DNA from: Pseudoalteromonas sp. NC201
GTDB taxonomy: Bacteria > Pseudomonadota > Gammaproteobacteria > Enterobacterales > Alteromonadaceae
DNA length: 64,000 bases
Reading direction: 5' to 3'
NCBI RefSeq assembly: GCF_002850255.1
Contig: NZ_CP022522.1
Coordinates: forward strand, 2,727,125 to 2,791,124
The notes beneath the pieces were generated by a model that saw only the letters and a list, made by a program, of their open reading frames with translations, searched no databases and had not been told where the DNA came from. The stretch's first letter is position 1; each line of letters starts with the position of its first letter. This document shows, piece after piece, positions 25,881 to 34,790 of the stretch. The translations under genes and the position numbers were made by a program.

Positions 25881-26576
25881 ATGCTCAACTCTATAAAAAT
25901 ACTAACGCTGGCATTGGCTGTTAGTTGTGCGGCTTGCGCTAGTACAACTGACAACCAATTGAGCCCGCAAGAACAACAAGCCGGATGGCAACTGCTTTTC
26001 GATGGCAAAGATATGTCGCAATGGCGCAACTTTAAAAGTGACGGCCTAAATAGCCAATGGCAAGTTGAGGACGGCGCGATGACACTTACCCAAGGTGGTG
26101 GCGGCGATATTCTGACCAAAAAACAGTATCACAATTTTGAGCTCCAGCTCGATTGGAAGATTTCTAAAAAAGGCAACAGTGGGATCTTTGTATTGGCGGA
26201 TGAAAAAGGTGGAGCTATATACTCCCACGCCCCAGAAATTCAAATTCTAGATAACAAAGAACACCCAGACAATAAAATAGACTCTCACCTTGCAGGTTCT
26301 ATTTATGACCTGTTCGCAGCGCCAAGTACGGCACATAAACCTGCCGAAGCTTGGAACCAAGTTCGTATTAAGCTACAAGATAGCCACCTACAAGTTTGGC
26401 AAAATGGTGTAAGCACGACGAGTATCGTGATTGGCAGCACCACTTGGAATGCCTTGGTTAAGAATAGTAAATTTGCGACATGGCAAGGGTTTGCTGAAGG
26501 TAAAAAAGGCCACATCGGCCTGCAAGATCACGGCGACAAAGTCTGGTTCAAAAACATTAAGATCAAGGAGCTATAA
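25881..26576 (+). CDS. DUF1080 lipoprotein (3-keto-disaccharide hydrolase family)
   Basis: The 231-residue protein begins with a short signal and lipobox-like cysteines (LAVSCAACAS), followed by one DUF1080 concanavalin-like beta-sandwich: GWQLLFDGKDMSQWRNFK, QWQVEDGAMTL, GDILTKKQYHNFELQLDWKI, GNSGIFVLAD, EIQILDNKEHPDN, and a final GHIGLQDHGDKVWFKNIKIK. The DUF1080 fold has been assigned to hydrolysis of 3-keto disaccharides. It would act in the periplasm, tethered to a membrane. The start at 25881 is chosen over an ATG 21 bases upstream because GAGG precedes it. It is two bases upstream of the GMC oxidoreductase that would supply its 3-keto substrate. Confidence 0.88.
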   Translation: MLNSIKILTLALAVSCAACASTTDNQLSPQEQQAGWQLLFDGKDMSQWRNFKSDGLNSQWQVEDGAMTLTQGGGGDILTKKQYHNFELQLDWKISKKGNSGIFVLADEKGGAIYSHAPEIQILDNKEHPDNKIDSHLAGSIYDLFAAPSTAHKPAEAWNQVRIKLQDSHLQVWQNGVSTTSIVIGSTTWNALVKNSKFATWQGFAEGKKGHIGLQDHGDKVWFKNIKIKEL

Positions 26577-26578
26577 CT

Positions 26579-28258
26579 ATGGCAACATTTGATCATAAAG
26601 TATTGGTCGTTGGCTCAGGTGCCGGTGGCGCAATGGCCGCTTATACACTCACTAAGCTAGGCCACAAAGTTTTATTGCTAGAAGCTGGCAGAAATTACGA
26701 CCCAAAAACAGAAAGCCCGATGTTCCGCCGCAATAGCGAAGCCCCACTTATGGGCGCTGGTAATAAGGATAAGAACTTTGGTTTTTACGACGCGACGATT
26801 GATGGCGGTTGGCAAGTGCCAGATGAACCATACACACGCGCAGAAAACACCGATTTTTATTGGTGGCGTGCACGTATGCTCGGTGGCCGCACCAATCACT
26901 GGGGTCGCTACTCGCTACGTTTTAGTGAGCACGACTTTAAGGGCAAAAGCCGCGATGGACATGGCGCTGATTGGCCGTTTGAATATCAAGACATTGCGCC
27001 TTGGTATGACAAAACAGAAGAAATAGTCGGGATCTGCGGTACCAATACCGGCTTGGATGACATGCCCCCTTCTGCGCCTGGCGTGTTACAGCCACCACCA
27101 ACACCAAGAGTACCCGAATTATTGGTTGCAGCTGCCGCGAAAAAAATGGGGATCCCAGCGGTTCCTATGCACAGAGCGGTGCTGACTCGTAATAAAGACG
27201 ACCGCTTAGCATGTTTTTACGCCACACCTTGTGGCCACGGTTGCTCAATTGGTGCGGCATTCCAAACCACAACTTCGCTTATTCCGATGGCCAAAGCGAC
27301 AGGAAACCTTGAAGTGATCACCGATGCCATGGTGAAGTCAGTGGCGGTGAATGAAGATGGCAAAGTAACTGGTGTGACTTATGTCGATAAAAAGTCTGCA
27401 CAAGAACATGCAGTCAATGCTGATGTGGTAATTTTGGCGGCCAGCGCCTGTGAATCTGCACGTATTTTGCTTAATTCTAAACATGCAAAACATCCCAAGG
27501 GACTTGCAAACTCAAGTGGTCAGGTAGGTCGCAATCTAATGGACTCTACAGGTGCTTGGCTTGGTGCACAAATCCCTGCGTTAAAAGGCCGCCCGCGTTA
27601 TAACGAAGACGGCCATACCGGTAACCACCTTTTTATTCCTTGGTGGGGACACAAAGCCCATGAGAAAGGTGAGCTTAATTTCCCGCGCGGCTATCACTTT
27701 GAAATTAGCAGCGGCTTTAATCAACCGGGCTCTGGCGTGTCTGGCAATAAACAAGGTTATGGCCCCAAATTAAAGCAGCAAGTGCGTGACGCTTATGGCT
27801 CCTATGTTGGATTTGCACTGCGTGGAGAAATGCTACCGAACAAAAATTCTTACATGGAAATTGACGAAAACGTCAAAGATAAATGGGGTATCCCGGTTGC
27901 TAAGTTCCATTTCAAATGGTCTGACAGAGAGCTCAAGCAAATCGAGCATGGTCTCAAAACCGCTAAGCAGATCCTTGAGAACATGGGTGCCAAAGTCGGC
28001 GAGCTACCGCCTGCGGAAAAAGCCATTTCAAAAGGCGGTGAGATCATTCATGAGGTCGGCACGACGAGAATGGGCAGCTCAGCAAAAGAATCGGTAACGA
28101 ATCAGTGGGGCCAAACATGGGACTGTGACAATCTATTTGTGATGGATGCCGGCGTCTTTGCGTCTAACCCCCATAAAAATTGCACCTTAACCATTATGAC
28201 CTTAGCGATGCGAAACTCCACCTGGTTGGCAGCACAAATTGATAAAGGAGCGCTGTGA
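26579..28258 (+). CDS. GMC-family FAD oxidoreductase (glucoside 3-dehydrogenase-like)
   Basis: The 559-residue flavoprotein has an N-terminal FAD motif VLVVGSGAGGAMAAYTL, then LLLEAGRNY and MLGGRTNHWGR. The C-terminal active-site block is GTTRMG with VMDAGVFASNPHKNCTLTIM, which carries the His-Asn pair. It has no signal peptide of its own. The next gene, whose start lies at its stop codon, is a Tat-signal subunit, so co-export as a folded pair is likely. Homologues in this arrangement oxidise the C3 hydroxyl of glucosides, or gluconate/sorbitol. C3 oxidation is favoured here by the DUF1080 neighbour. Confidence 0.9.
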   Translation: MATFDHKVLVVGSGAGGAMAAYTLTKLGHKVLLLEAGRNYDPKTESPMFRRNSEAPLMGAGNKDKNFGFYDATIDGGWQVPDEPYTRAENTDFYWWRARMLGGRTNHWGRYSLRFSEHDFKGKSRDGHGADWPFEYQDIAPWYDKTEEIVGICGTNTGLDDMPPSAPGVLQPPPTPRVPELLVAAAAKKMGIPAVPMHRAVLTRNKDDRLACFYATPCGHGCSIGAAFQTTTSLIPMAKATGNLEVITDAMVKSVAVNEDGKVTGVTYVDKKSAQEHAVNADVVILAASACESARILLNSKHAKHPKGLANSSGQVGRNLMDSTGAWLGAQIPALKGRPRYNEDGHTGNHLFIPWWGHKAHEKGELNFPRGYHFEISSGFNQPGSGVSGNKQGYGPKLKQQVRDAYGSYVGFALRGEMLPNKNSYMEIDENVKDKWGIPVAKFHFKWSDRELKQIEHGLKTAKQILENMGAKVGELPPAEKAISKGGEIIHEVGTTRMGSSAKESVTNQWGQTWDCDNLFVMDAGVFASNPHKNCTLTIMTLAMRNSTWLAAQIDKGAL

Positions 28259-29007
28259 TGAATACACCTGTCCGCGTTGATTCTTATAAATATATTTCAG
28301 GCATGACACGTCGCGAGTCATTAAAGTGGTTAGGCTTGCTTGCTGCTGGATCTGCGGTGACACTCACCGCTGGTTGCAGTAAGGCCATTGAAGGTGAAAC
28401 GGCTGCAGCTGGGCACTGGCCAGATATTGAAATAAAGCCAGTTAGCGCTCAAGGGTATGGCACCGATCCAAACATGATCATGCCGCCAGAATCACCTTGG
28501 CCGCTCACCCTCACCGAAGCGCAGCTCACGTTAGTTGCAGTACTAGCTGATTTTATTGTGCCAAAGGAAGGAAATCATCCATCGGCTTCTGAAGTACAAG
28601 TACCGAGTGTGATCGATGAATGGGTAAGCGCACCGTATCACGGACAACAAAAAGACAGAGTGACAATACTCCATGCGCTTGCTTGGATTGACGATGAGTC
28701 GACTTTGCGCTTTAAAAAGCCATTTATACAACTTAGCGCAACGCAGCAAAGTAAGATTATGGATGATATTGCTTATTTTAATGCACAAACACCAGAGCAA
28801 TTTCAGCGTATAGGTAAAGCATTCTTGCGCTTTAAAGATCTCGTTCTCGGCGCTTACTTCTGCACACCTGAGGGCTGTCAAGACATAGGTTATCTGGGCA
28901 ATATGCCAATTGCAGGTGATTATCCAGGGCCTACTGCCGAAGCCAAGGCGCATCTAGATGGCGTACTCGCAGAGCTTGGGCTAAGCCAGTATGCGTACCG
29001 CGACTAA
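28258..29007 (+). CDS. Gluconate 2-dehydrogenase subunit 3-like Tat lipoprotein (small dehydrogenase subunit)
   Basis: The 249-residue protein carries a twin-arginine signal TRRESLKWLGLLAAG and ends the signal with a lipobox (LTAGC, about residues 36-40), so it is probably a Tat-exported lipoprotein. The mature part (PLTLTEAQLTLVAVLADFIVPKE and following) matches the gluconate 2-dehydrogenase subunit 3 family, the small subunit that escorts and stabilises a GMC catalytic subunit. ATG at 28258 is chosen over GTG at 28255 because AGGAG stands 7 bases before it. The start overlaps the GMC stop codon. No cytochrome c subunit gene is nearby, so the electron acceptor is unclear. Confidence 0.88.
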   Translation: MNTPVRVDSYKYISGMTRRESLKWLGLLAAGSAVTLTAGCSKAIEGETAAAGHWPDIEIKPVSAQGYGTDPNMIMPPESPWPLTLTEAQLTLVAVLADFIVPKEGNHPSASEVQVPSVIDEWVSAPYHGQQKDRVTILHALAWIDDESTLRFKKPFIQLSATQQSKIMDDIAYFNAQTPEQFQRIGKAFLRFKDLVLGAYFCTPEGCQDIGYLGNMPIAGDYPGPTAEAKAHLDGVLAELGLSQYAYRD

Positions 29008-29036
29008 CCCTTGAGTCATTTTGTTATGACTAACCG

Positions 29037-29062
29037 AAGCAGAGTCTAGCTCTGCTTTTTCT
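29037..29062 (+). terminator. Intrinsic terminator inside the sugar operon
   Basis: The stem AAGCAGAG / CTCTGCTT has a 5-base loop and is followed by a T-rich tract. It lies between the dehydrogenase subunit gene and the secreted TIM-barrel gene, so the last gene may be transcribed less or separately. Confidence 0.75.
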
Positions 29063-29075
29063 TTAGGAGTAGATC

Positions 29076-29933
29076 ATGTTTGTTGAAAACACCAACCGAT
29101 TAAAGCAAGTAATGCTGTTCATTGCTTTAATTTTTATCTCGCCACTGTATGCACAGCCTTCCCTTCAACCTTTGCCCGTTAGCGTTCAACTGTGGTCGGT
29201 AAAAGATGAATTGGCAAGAGACTTCGACGGCACCTTGCAAGCACTCGCTAGTATGGGATTTGATGGCGTTGAGTTTGCTGGAAACTTTGGCAGCTATGCC
29301 AATAACCCAAGTAAATTAAAACAAAGGTTAGCCGAACTCGGCCTAGTTGCGAGCAGCGCCCACATCGGCTTTGACGCATTAGCTGAAGAAAAACGAGCAA
29401 GCACCCTACTCTTTTACAAAACCTTAGGCGTATCCACGCTCTTTATTCCTTGGGATGAAAGAGCATGGGATAAAAACCAAGTGCAAGCATTTGTAAAACA
29501 GCTTAACCAAGTGCACCAAATTGCCAAACGTTATGATATGAGGATCGGATTTCATAATCACGAGAAGGAATTTAACCCATACGCTAATAGCACGTTTTGG
29601 GATTATATCGCCACCAATACCCCTAGCGATTTCCCACTGCAGCTCGATGTCGGCTGGGTGATTTACGCAGGTAAATCACCCAGCGATTATGTTAAGCGAT
29701 ATGCAGGAAGAACCGTATCGACACATATTAAAATACGTACTCATCAAGGAGATGACAAAAGTCCAATCATTGGCGAAAACCACTACCCTTGGAAAACGCT
29801 CATCCAAACCATGCAGCAACACGGCGGTACACAGTGGCTGGTAATCGAACAAGAAGAATACCCAAGCGGCCTAACGCCGCTAGAAAGCGTCGCCCGCTCA
29901 AAAGCGAATTTAGATAAGATACTGAGTGAGTAA
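29076..29933 (+). CDS. Secreted sugar isomerase/epimerase-like TIM barrel
   Basis: The 285-residue protein begins with a Sec signal peptide (about 1-27, ending SPLYAQ) and has an AP_endonuc_2-type TIM barrel: VQLWSVKDELARDFDGTL, GFDGVEFAGNFG, GFHNHEKEF, LQLDVGWVIYAG, STHIKIRTHQGDD and WLVIEQEEYP. The conserved E, H, D and H/E positions form the metal site. It has the same fold as the cytosolic protein encoded at 23540 but is periplasmic. In 3-keto-glycoside pathways such secreted barrels act with DUF1080 proteins in cleaving or isomerising the oxidised sugar. TTAGGAG precedes the ATG. Confidence 0.9.
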   Translation: MFVENTNRLKQVMLFIALIFISPLYAQPSLQPLPVSVQLWSVKDELARDFDGTLQALASMGFDGVEFAGNFGSYANNPSKLKQRLAELGLVASSAHIGFDALAEEKRASTLLFYKTLGVSTLFIPWDERAWDKNQVQAFVKQLNQVHQIAKRYDMRIGFHNHEKEFNPYANSTFWDYIATNTPSDFPLQLDVGWVIYAGKSPSDYVKRYAGRTVSTHIKIRTHQGDDKSPIIGENHYPWKTLIQTMQQHGGTQWLVIEQEEYPSGLTPLESVARSKANLDKILSE

Positions 29934-30129
29934 CAAGCGGGAATATGTTTATCTGAAATAGCTAATAGTCACTGTCAGGTTTGATCGCGGGGTTCGATCG
30001 AACTTGACTGTTGAATGATGCGAGAGTGGGAAATGGTAAACGCCCTATTATGTGACGGGTTAAGCTTGACTACACTAGCGAAGAATGAGCGCTAGCCAAG
30101 CTTTAGACGTCCACTTCATAAACAGCTTG

Positions 30130-30405
30130 TTATTTACCGAATACAAAATATAAGCAAAGCAAAATAGAAACTGACAGCAATAGCGATATAGGCCTTTGAA
30201 ATACTGTACCTGATAGTTTTTGAATACCATGTACCTTTGTTCGACTAAAAAAATTGAAAACATGTTCGGCACAAAACAATACAAATACGCCACCAAAACC
30301 TAATGCATAAAGTGGCTTTTCATATAATAAAAACCAACTAAAGCAAAACAAAAGTAGAACCCCAACAAACGGAATTAATACTCTCTCTAGTAGTTTGCTG
30401 ATAAT
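30130..30405 (-). pseudogene. Possible small membrane protein, no normal start codon
   Basis: An open minus-strand frame encodes two or three hydrophobic segments (VGVLLLFCFSWFLLY, GFGGVFVLFCAEHVFNFF, SLLLSVSILLCLYFVF) joined by basic loops, which looks like a real small membrane protein. There is no in-frame ATG or GTG. An ATT codon at 30405-30403 stands three bases after AAGGAAG, and an in-frame TTG occurs later (30351). Either a rare start is used or the gene lost its ATG by mutation. I do not recognise the family. Confidence 0.35.
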
Positions 30406-30660
30406 GAACTTCCTTAGGAAAATAACAGCCCATTAGCTTGAACGCTCGAGTATCTCACTTATTTTTAAGTAAAAAACCACAATTATCAAACTAGCTTTAT
30501 TTAATAATTTTAGTAACTTATCAGTCAAAGGTTACAATTTCAACACACAAATCACTTGCTATATGCGAGGGGTGATCTATCCGGGTCTTCTGTTGGCTCG
30601 TTAAGTACACATAGTGTTTAGTTATCGCATTAAAACATGCTCAACTTCATATGTCGCAAG

Positions 30661-30708
30661 GTTATTTGTCGCCATAAATGGCGACCTACGTAAGATTACT
30701 GCGTAAAG
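30661..30708 (+). repeat. Palindromic repeat family C, copy 1
   Basis: The core GTCGCCATAAATGGCGAC is an 8-bp inverted repeat with a 2-base loop, followed by a conserved tail ending GCGTAAAG. Copies 2 to 4 lie at 35055, 35223 and 37421. Confidence 0.75.
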
Positions 30709-30886
30709 TGTCAAAGCTAAACGGAAGGTTGGTTAGTCTTGATAATAAATGCTCAGACTCGGCTTGCAGCGCTGAGAACTTGCTTCGCTAGAGCAACAAT
30801 GATTGCTATAACAAAGCAAACAAATATTAGTAACTTGCGTATAGGCAGATACATTAGCCATAGATGCAAACCAAGTAACGTTATCA

Positions 30887-31750
30887 TCAATTTTGCAATG
30901 GCAGGTAAATATCGGTGATCAAGTCGCACTCATCCACTTGATGCACAAAATTATGATATTCAAAAAAGCAGCAATGCGCATTTGGCAATTCGCCACTGTC
31001 TGCTAGCCAGTTTTGATACAACCAGCGTATAGTTTGCTCCATATTGTCGTGACTCCCTAAATGCCTTACCTTGGCACAACGCATTTGTGGAATAACACCA
31101 CTTTCGACGCCAAACCCGTTATCTGGTACTTCAGTGTTTACTGAGCCACACAATTTAAAACGAAATGCGTCTTCAGCCATGGCTTCAGGGTCGCCATTTG
31201 GCATGCCAAATGTTCGACTCGTATTAATTGGTGAAAGTCCGCTATTTTGTCGCCAAGCAATAAACTTGCCTGCACTTTCAAATATCAGTTTTGCTGACCC
31301 TTTGTGCTCTAAAAAAGCAATTTGAGTCTGTTCAAAGTTAATAATATCGACCTGCATTGTCTGCACTCCTAAATTTTGCGGTGAAAAATTAAAAACGTCA
31401 TACCAACTAGGCCAATTTGCAGCTTGTCTAAACTGTGAAGGGCTTTGTTCAAAAGTACGTTTAAAAGCTCGAGAGAAGGCCTCAGCACTATCAAACTTTG
31501 CTTCGAGTGCAATATCAATAATTTTAATATCGCGCTCAAATGCTAGGCGAAAAGACGCCCGCTTTAATCGCGCCAGCAAAATATACTTACCCACATTCAC
31601 GCCCATAAAAGCCACAAATACGCGATGAAAATGAAATTTAGATAAAGCAGCAACATCACTAAGCAAACTCACCGTTAATTCATCATCTAAATGTTGATTG
31701 ATATAATCGCAAACGAGCGAAATACGCTGCTGTAAAAGATTGCTTTGCAT
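30887..31750 (-). CDS. AraC-family regulator with C-terminal GyrI-like effector domain
   Basis: The product has 287 residues from the ATG at 31750; a TTG 33 bases upstream is also in frame but lacks a ribosome-binding site. The N-terminal 100 residues are the AraC double helix-turn-helix (LTVSLLSDVAALSKFHFHRVF and IIDIALEAKFDSAEAFSRAFKR). Residues about 125-285 form a GyrI/SbmC-like domain (FAFLEHKG-type start, RCAKVRHLGSHDNMEQTI, ITDIYLPL), which binds hydrophobic small molecules in MarA/Rob/BltR-type regulators. It probably controls an efflux or detoxification gene. Its target is not obvious, since the gene stands alone. Confidence 0.88.
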   Translation of the reverse strand: MQSNLLQQRISLVCDYINQHLDDELTVSLLSDVAALSKFHFHRVFVAFMGVNVGKYILLARLKRASFRLAFERDIKIIDIALEAKFDSAEAFSRAFKRTFEQSPSQFRQAANWPSWYDVFNFSPQNLGVQTMQVDIINFEQTQIAFLEHKGSAKLIFESAGKFIAWRQNSGLSPINTSRTFGMPNGDPEAMAEDAFRFKLCGSVNTEVPDNGFGVESGVIPQMRCAKVRHLGSHDNMEQTIRWLYQNWLADSGELPNAHCCFFEYHNFVHQVDECDLITDIYLPLQN

Positions 31751-31971
31751 AAAGCGCCTATGTGTTAGTAGAACTGCAGACAAGCTTAATCATATCAAAA
31801 GCAAGATACTTGATTGAAATTGCTCGATGTAAGAGAGAATGAGGAAATATCCATCCACAAAGATGGAAATAGCGAGGGGTGTCACTATTTTACCATTTAA
31901 TCGCGCTATCGGGCCAGCTGGTGGTCGAACGCGCTAAACGCCCGACTACAGGCACAGAGGCCCCCCTCGCA

Positions 31972-33291
31972 CTACTTATAAGCGCAGCGCGAGGGGTTAA
32001 TATTCAGAGGGTTATCCTTGCGTCTTTCCAGCTGCGATTCAAACTTGCTGGCCAACTGGTGTCGCCAGTACGGTGCCATCATCTCTTTGTTCGGCGCTTT
32101 GGGGCCAAGCGTAACGTACTCAATTGGAGCCAGATGATCGTCTCTGTGCAGCTCCAGATATAAGCGCGGTGCTTTGCCATTTGCAAAGTCGGGATCTTCA
32201 CTCTTTATTTCTTTTGCGCCATAGTCCAGATGCGTGACTATCACCCTGTGTTCCTGTTCGTCCTTATAGTTGGCATCTTTTAGCAGATAAGGCAGAGGGC
32301 CAAGTAGCCAGGCAAGCGTTTGTAATTTTTCAGGAGTGGGTTTCTTACCAACAAATTTATCAACTTCTTTTTTGAGCTTTTTAAAGTCAGCTTGCAGCTT
32401 AGTGGCACCCTGGCCCAGTATCTTAAAATTATCCTTTAGATACACAACCCGGTAAAAAGCAGCACTTTCCTGAGGAGACTGCCCGGTATTGGCAAATGAG
32501 GGCACTCGCAGCTCTTGCTCAGTGTGGTTGCCCTGATCTTTCATTAAACGATAGTCAAAAAAGCGCTCTGTATTATAGGTAATGGCGCAGCCGCAGGCAT
32601 CGTCATTTAAGTGGTTTTTACTGTAAAAGCGCCACATATTTAGGCTGTCGCTGTCAGGTAAAAAACAACCAATAAACACGGGGTTACCCTCTTCCGGCTC
32701 GTAACCTAATTCCTGCCAGAGTAATTTTCCCTCATTAGGATCATTTACCGCGTTAATATGACCCAGCCTAAAAGGGCTTTTTTCTAACAAAATTGCTTGC
32801 CCAACATCGAAAGCGGTATAGTGAGTCATCGTACCATTGTTACTAACTTTCAAATGAGAGAGTATCTCCTCTCTTAAAGCGCTAATTGGCTTTGATTGTT
32901 CAAAACGCTCAGCTCTATCGTGAAGCTCATAGGCTTCAAAGCTGAGTAGAGGGTCTTTAAACACTTGTTCACACAGAGCTTTGGCCTCTGTAAAACTTTG
33001 AGTGACCCCTTTTCCCCGAAAGTAGCAATAGGCCAGAATGAATAGAGCCCGAGCGTTTTCTTGCTCAGTAGCTAACTGAAAATATTCAACCGCTTTCCCA
33101 TCACTTTGCGCTACGCCTTTACCATTTATATACATAAGACCCAGGTTGCACTGACCGCGCGCATCTCCCTGCCCTGAGGCCAACTGGTAATACTTAACCG
33201 CTTTCTCATCACTTTGCGCTACGCCTTTTCCTCGCTCATACATAACACCCAAGTTGCACTGACCGAGCGCATTTCCCTGCTCTGCGGCCAA
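31972..33291 (-). CDS. Open 3' part of the Sel1/DUF2971-like gene
   Basis: This continuous frame of 439 codons begins inside a repeat unit, so its apparent start is not a real one. It holds three Sel1 units (about 1-108; CNLGVMYERGKGV, CNLGLMYINGKGV, ILAYCYFRGKGV) and then a domain of about 320 residues. That domain shows NAVNDPNEGKLLW, VFIGCFLPDSDSLNMWRFYSK, the aromatic/basic ELRVPSF segment and DEQEHRVIVTH, a pattern I associate with DUF2971. The fold's activity is not established to my knowledge. Sel1 repeats are protein-binding scaffolds, so the whole protein may be a scaffolded enzyme or effector. Confidence 0.75.
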   Translation of the reverse strand: MAAEQGNALGQCNLGVMYERGKGVAQSDEKAVKYYQLASGQGDARGQCNLGLMYINGKGVAQSDGKAVEYFQLATEQENARALFILAYCYFRGKGVTQSFTEAKALCEQVFKDPLLSFEAYELHDRAERFEQSKPISALREEILSHLKVSNNGTMTHYTAFDVGQAILLEKSPFRLGHINAVNDPNEGKLLWQELGYEPEEGNPVFIGCFLPDSDSLNMWRFYSKNHLNDDACGCAITYNTERFFDYRLMKDQGNHTEQELRVPSFANTGQSPQESAAFYRVVYLKDNFKILGQGATKLQADFKKLKKEVDKFVGKKPTPEKLQTLAWLLGPLPYLLKDANYKDEQEHRVIVTHLDYGAKEIKSEDPDFANGKAPRLYLELHRDDHLAPIEYVTLGPKAPNKEMMAPYWRHQLASKFESQLERRKDNPLNINPSRCAYK

Positions 33292-34790
33292 GTGGTAATA
33301 TTCAACTGCTTTTCATTACTTTGCGCTATGCCTTGACCATATTCATACATGACGCCCAAGTAGCACTGACCGAGCGCATCTTCTCTGCTCTGCGGCCTGC
33401 AGGTAATACTCAACCGCTTTCATCACTTTGCGCTACGCCTTGACCATTTTCATACATGAGACCCAAGTAGCACTGACCGCGCGCATCTCCTGCTCTGCGG
33501 CCTGCTGGTAATACTCAACCGCTTTCATCACTTTGCGCTACCCTTTACCATTTATATACATAAGACCCAGGTTGCACTGACCGCGCGCATCTTCCCTGCC
33601 CTGCGGCCAACTGGTAATACTTAACCGCTTTCTCATCACTTTGCGCTACGCCTTTTCCTTTCTCATACATAACACCTAGGTTGCACTGAGCGCGCGCATT
33701 ACCCTGCTCCGCCGCCAACTGGTAATACTCAACCGCTTTCATCACTTTGCGCTACGCCTTGACCATATTCATACATGAGACCCAAGTAGCACCGACCGCG
33801 CGCATCTCCCTGCTCTGCGGCCAGCTGGTAATACCTTCAACCGCTTTTCATCACTTTGCGCTACGCCTATTCCTTTGCCTCATACATAACACCTAGGTTG
33901 CACTGAGCGCGCGCATTTCCCTGCCCTGCGGCCAACTGGTAATACTCAACCGCTTTCATCACTTTGCGCTACGCCTTTTCCTCGTTCATACATAACACCC
34001 AAGTTGCACTGACCGAGCGCATTTCCTGCCCTGCGGCCAACTGGTAATACTTAACCGCTTTCATCACTTTGCGCTACGCCTTGACCATTTTCATACATGA
34101 GACCCGTTAAGTAGCACTGACCGCGCGCATCTCCCTGTTTCTGCGGCCTGCTGGTAATACTCAACCGCTTTCATCACTTGCGCTACCCTTACCATTTATA
34201 TACACATAAGACCCAGGTTGCACTGACCGCGCGCATCTCCCTGCCCTGCGGCCAACTGGTAATACTTAACCGCTTTCATCACTTTGCGGCTACGCCTTTT
34301 CCTCGCTCATACATAACACCCAAGTTGCACTGACCGAGCGCATTTCCTGCTCTGCAGCCAAGTGGTAATACTCAACCGCTTTCATCACTTTGCGCTACGC
34401 CTTGACCATTTTCATACATGAGACCCAAGTAGCACTGACCGCGCGCATCTCCCTGCTCTGCGGCCTGCTGGTAATACTCAACCGCTTTCATCACTTTGCG
34501 CTACGCCTTTTCCTCGCTCATACATAACACCCAAGTTGCACTGACCGAGCGCATTTCCCTGCCCTGCGGCCAACTGGTAATACTTAACCGCTTTCTCATC
34601 ACTTTGCGCTACGCCTTTTCCTCGCTTATACATAACACCCAAGTTGCACTGACCGAGCGCATTTCCCTGCTCTGCGGCCAAGTGGTAATATTCAACCGCT
34701 TTCTCATCACTTTGCGCTACGCCTTGACCATTTATATACATAAGACCCAGGTTGCACTGAGCATCTGCATCTCCTCTCTGAGCTTTTTCA
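33037..34790 (-). repeat. Tandem array of about fifteen 108-bp Sel1-coding units
   Basis: Each unit carries the landmark GCACTGACC or GCACTGAGC (plus-strand view), beginning near 33145, 33253, 33361, 33467, 33571, 33680, 33786, 33897, 34003, 34111, 34217, 34324, 34429, 34535, 34643 and 34751. Spacing is 108 at both ends and varies between 104 and 111 in the middle. Neighbouring units are almost identical apart from small indels, and two sub-types alternate (CTTGACCATTTTC versus CTTTTCCTCGCTC). Confidence 0.85.

Larger units (their letters stand above)
29934..30886. other. Gene-poor stretch between the sugar operon and the AraC-GyrI gene
   Basis: These 953 bases hold no confident gene. They contain a possible small membrane-protein frame (30130-30405, minus) and one copy of the GTCGCCATAAATGGCGAC repeat (30661-30708). 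The rest is AT-rich without recognisable signals. Confidence 0.6.

Noticed and set aside
33037..34790. CRISPR-like regular repeats
   Set aside because: Units are about 108 bp, nearly identical along their whole length, and translate as Sel1 repeats; there are no unique spacers or cas genes.
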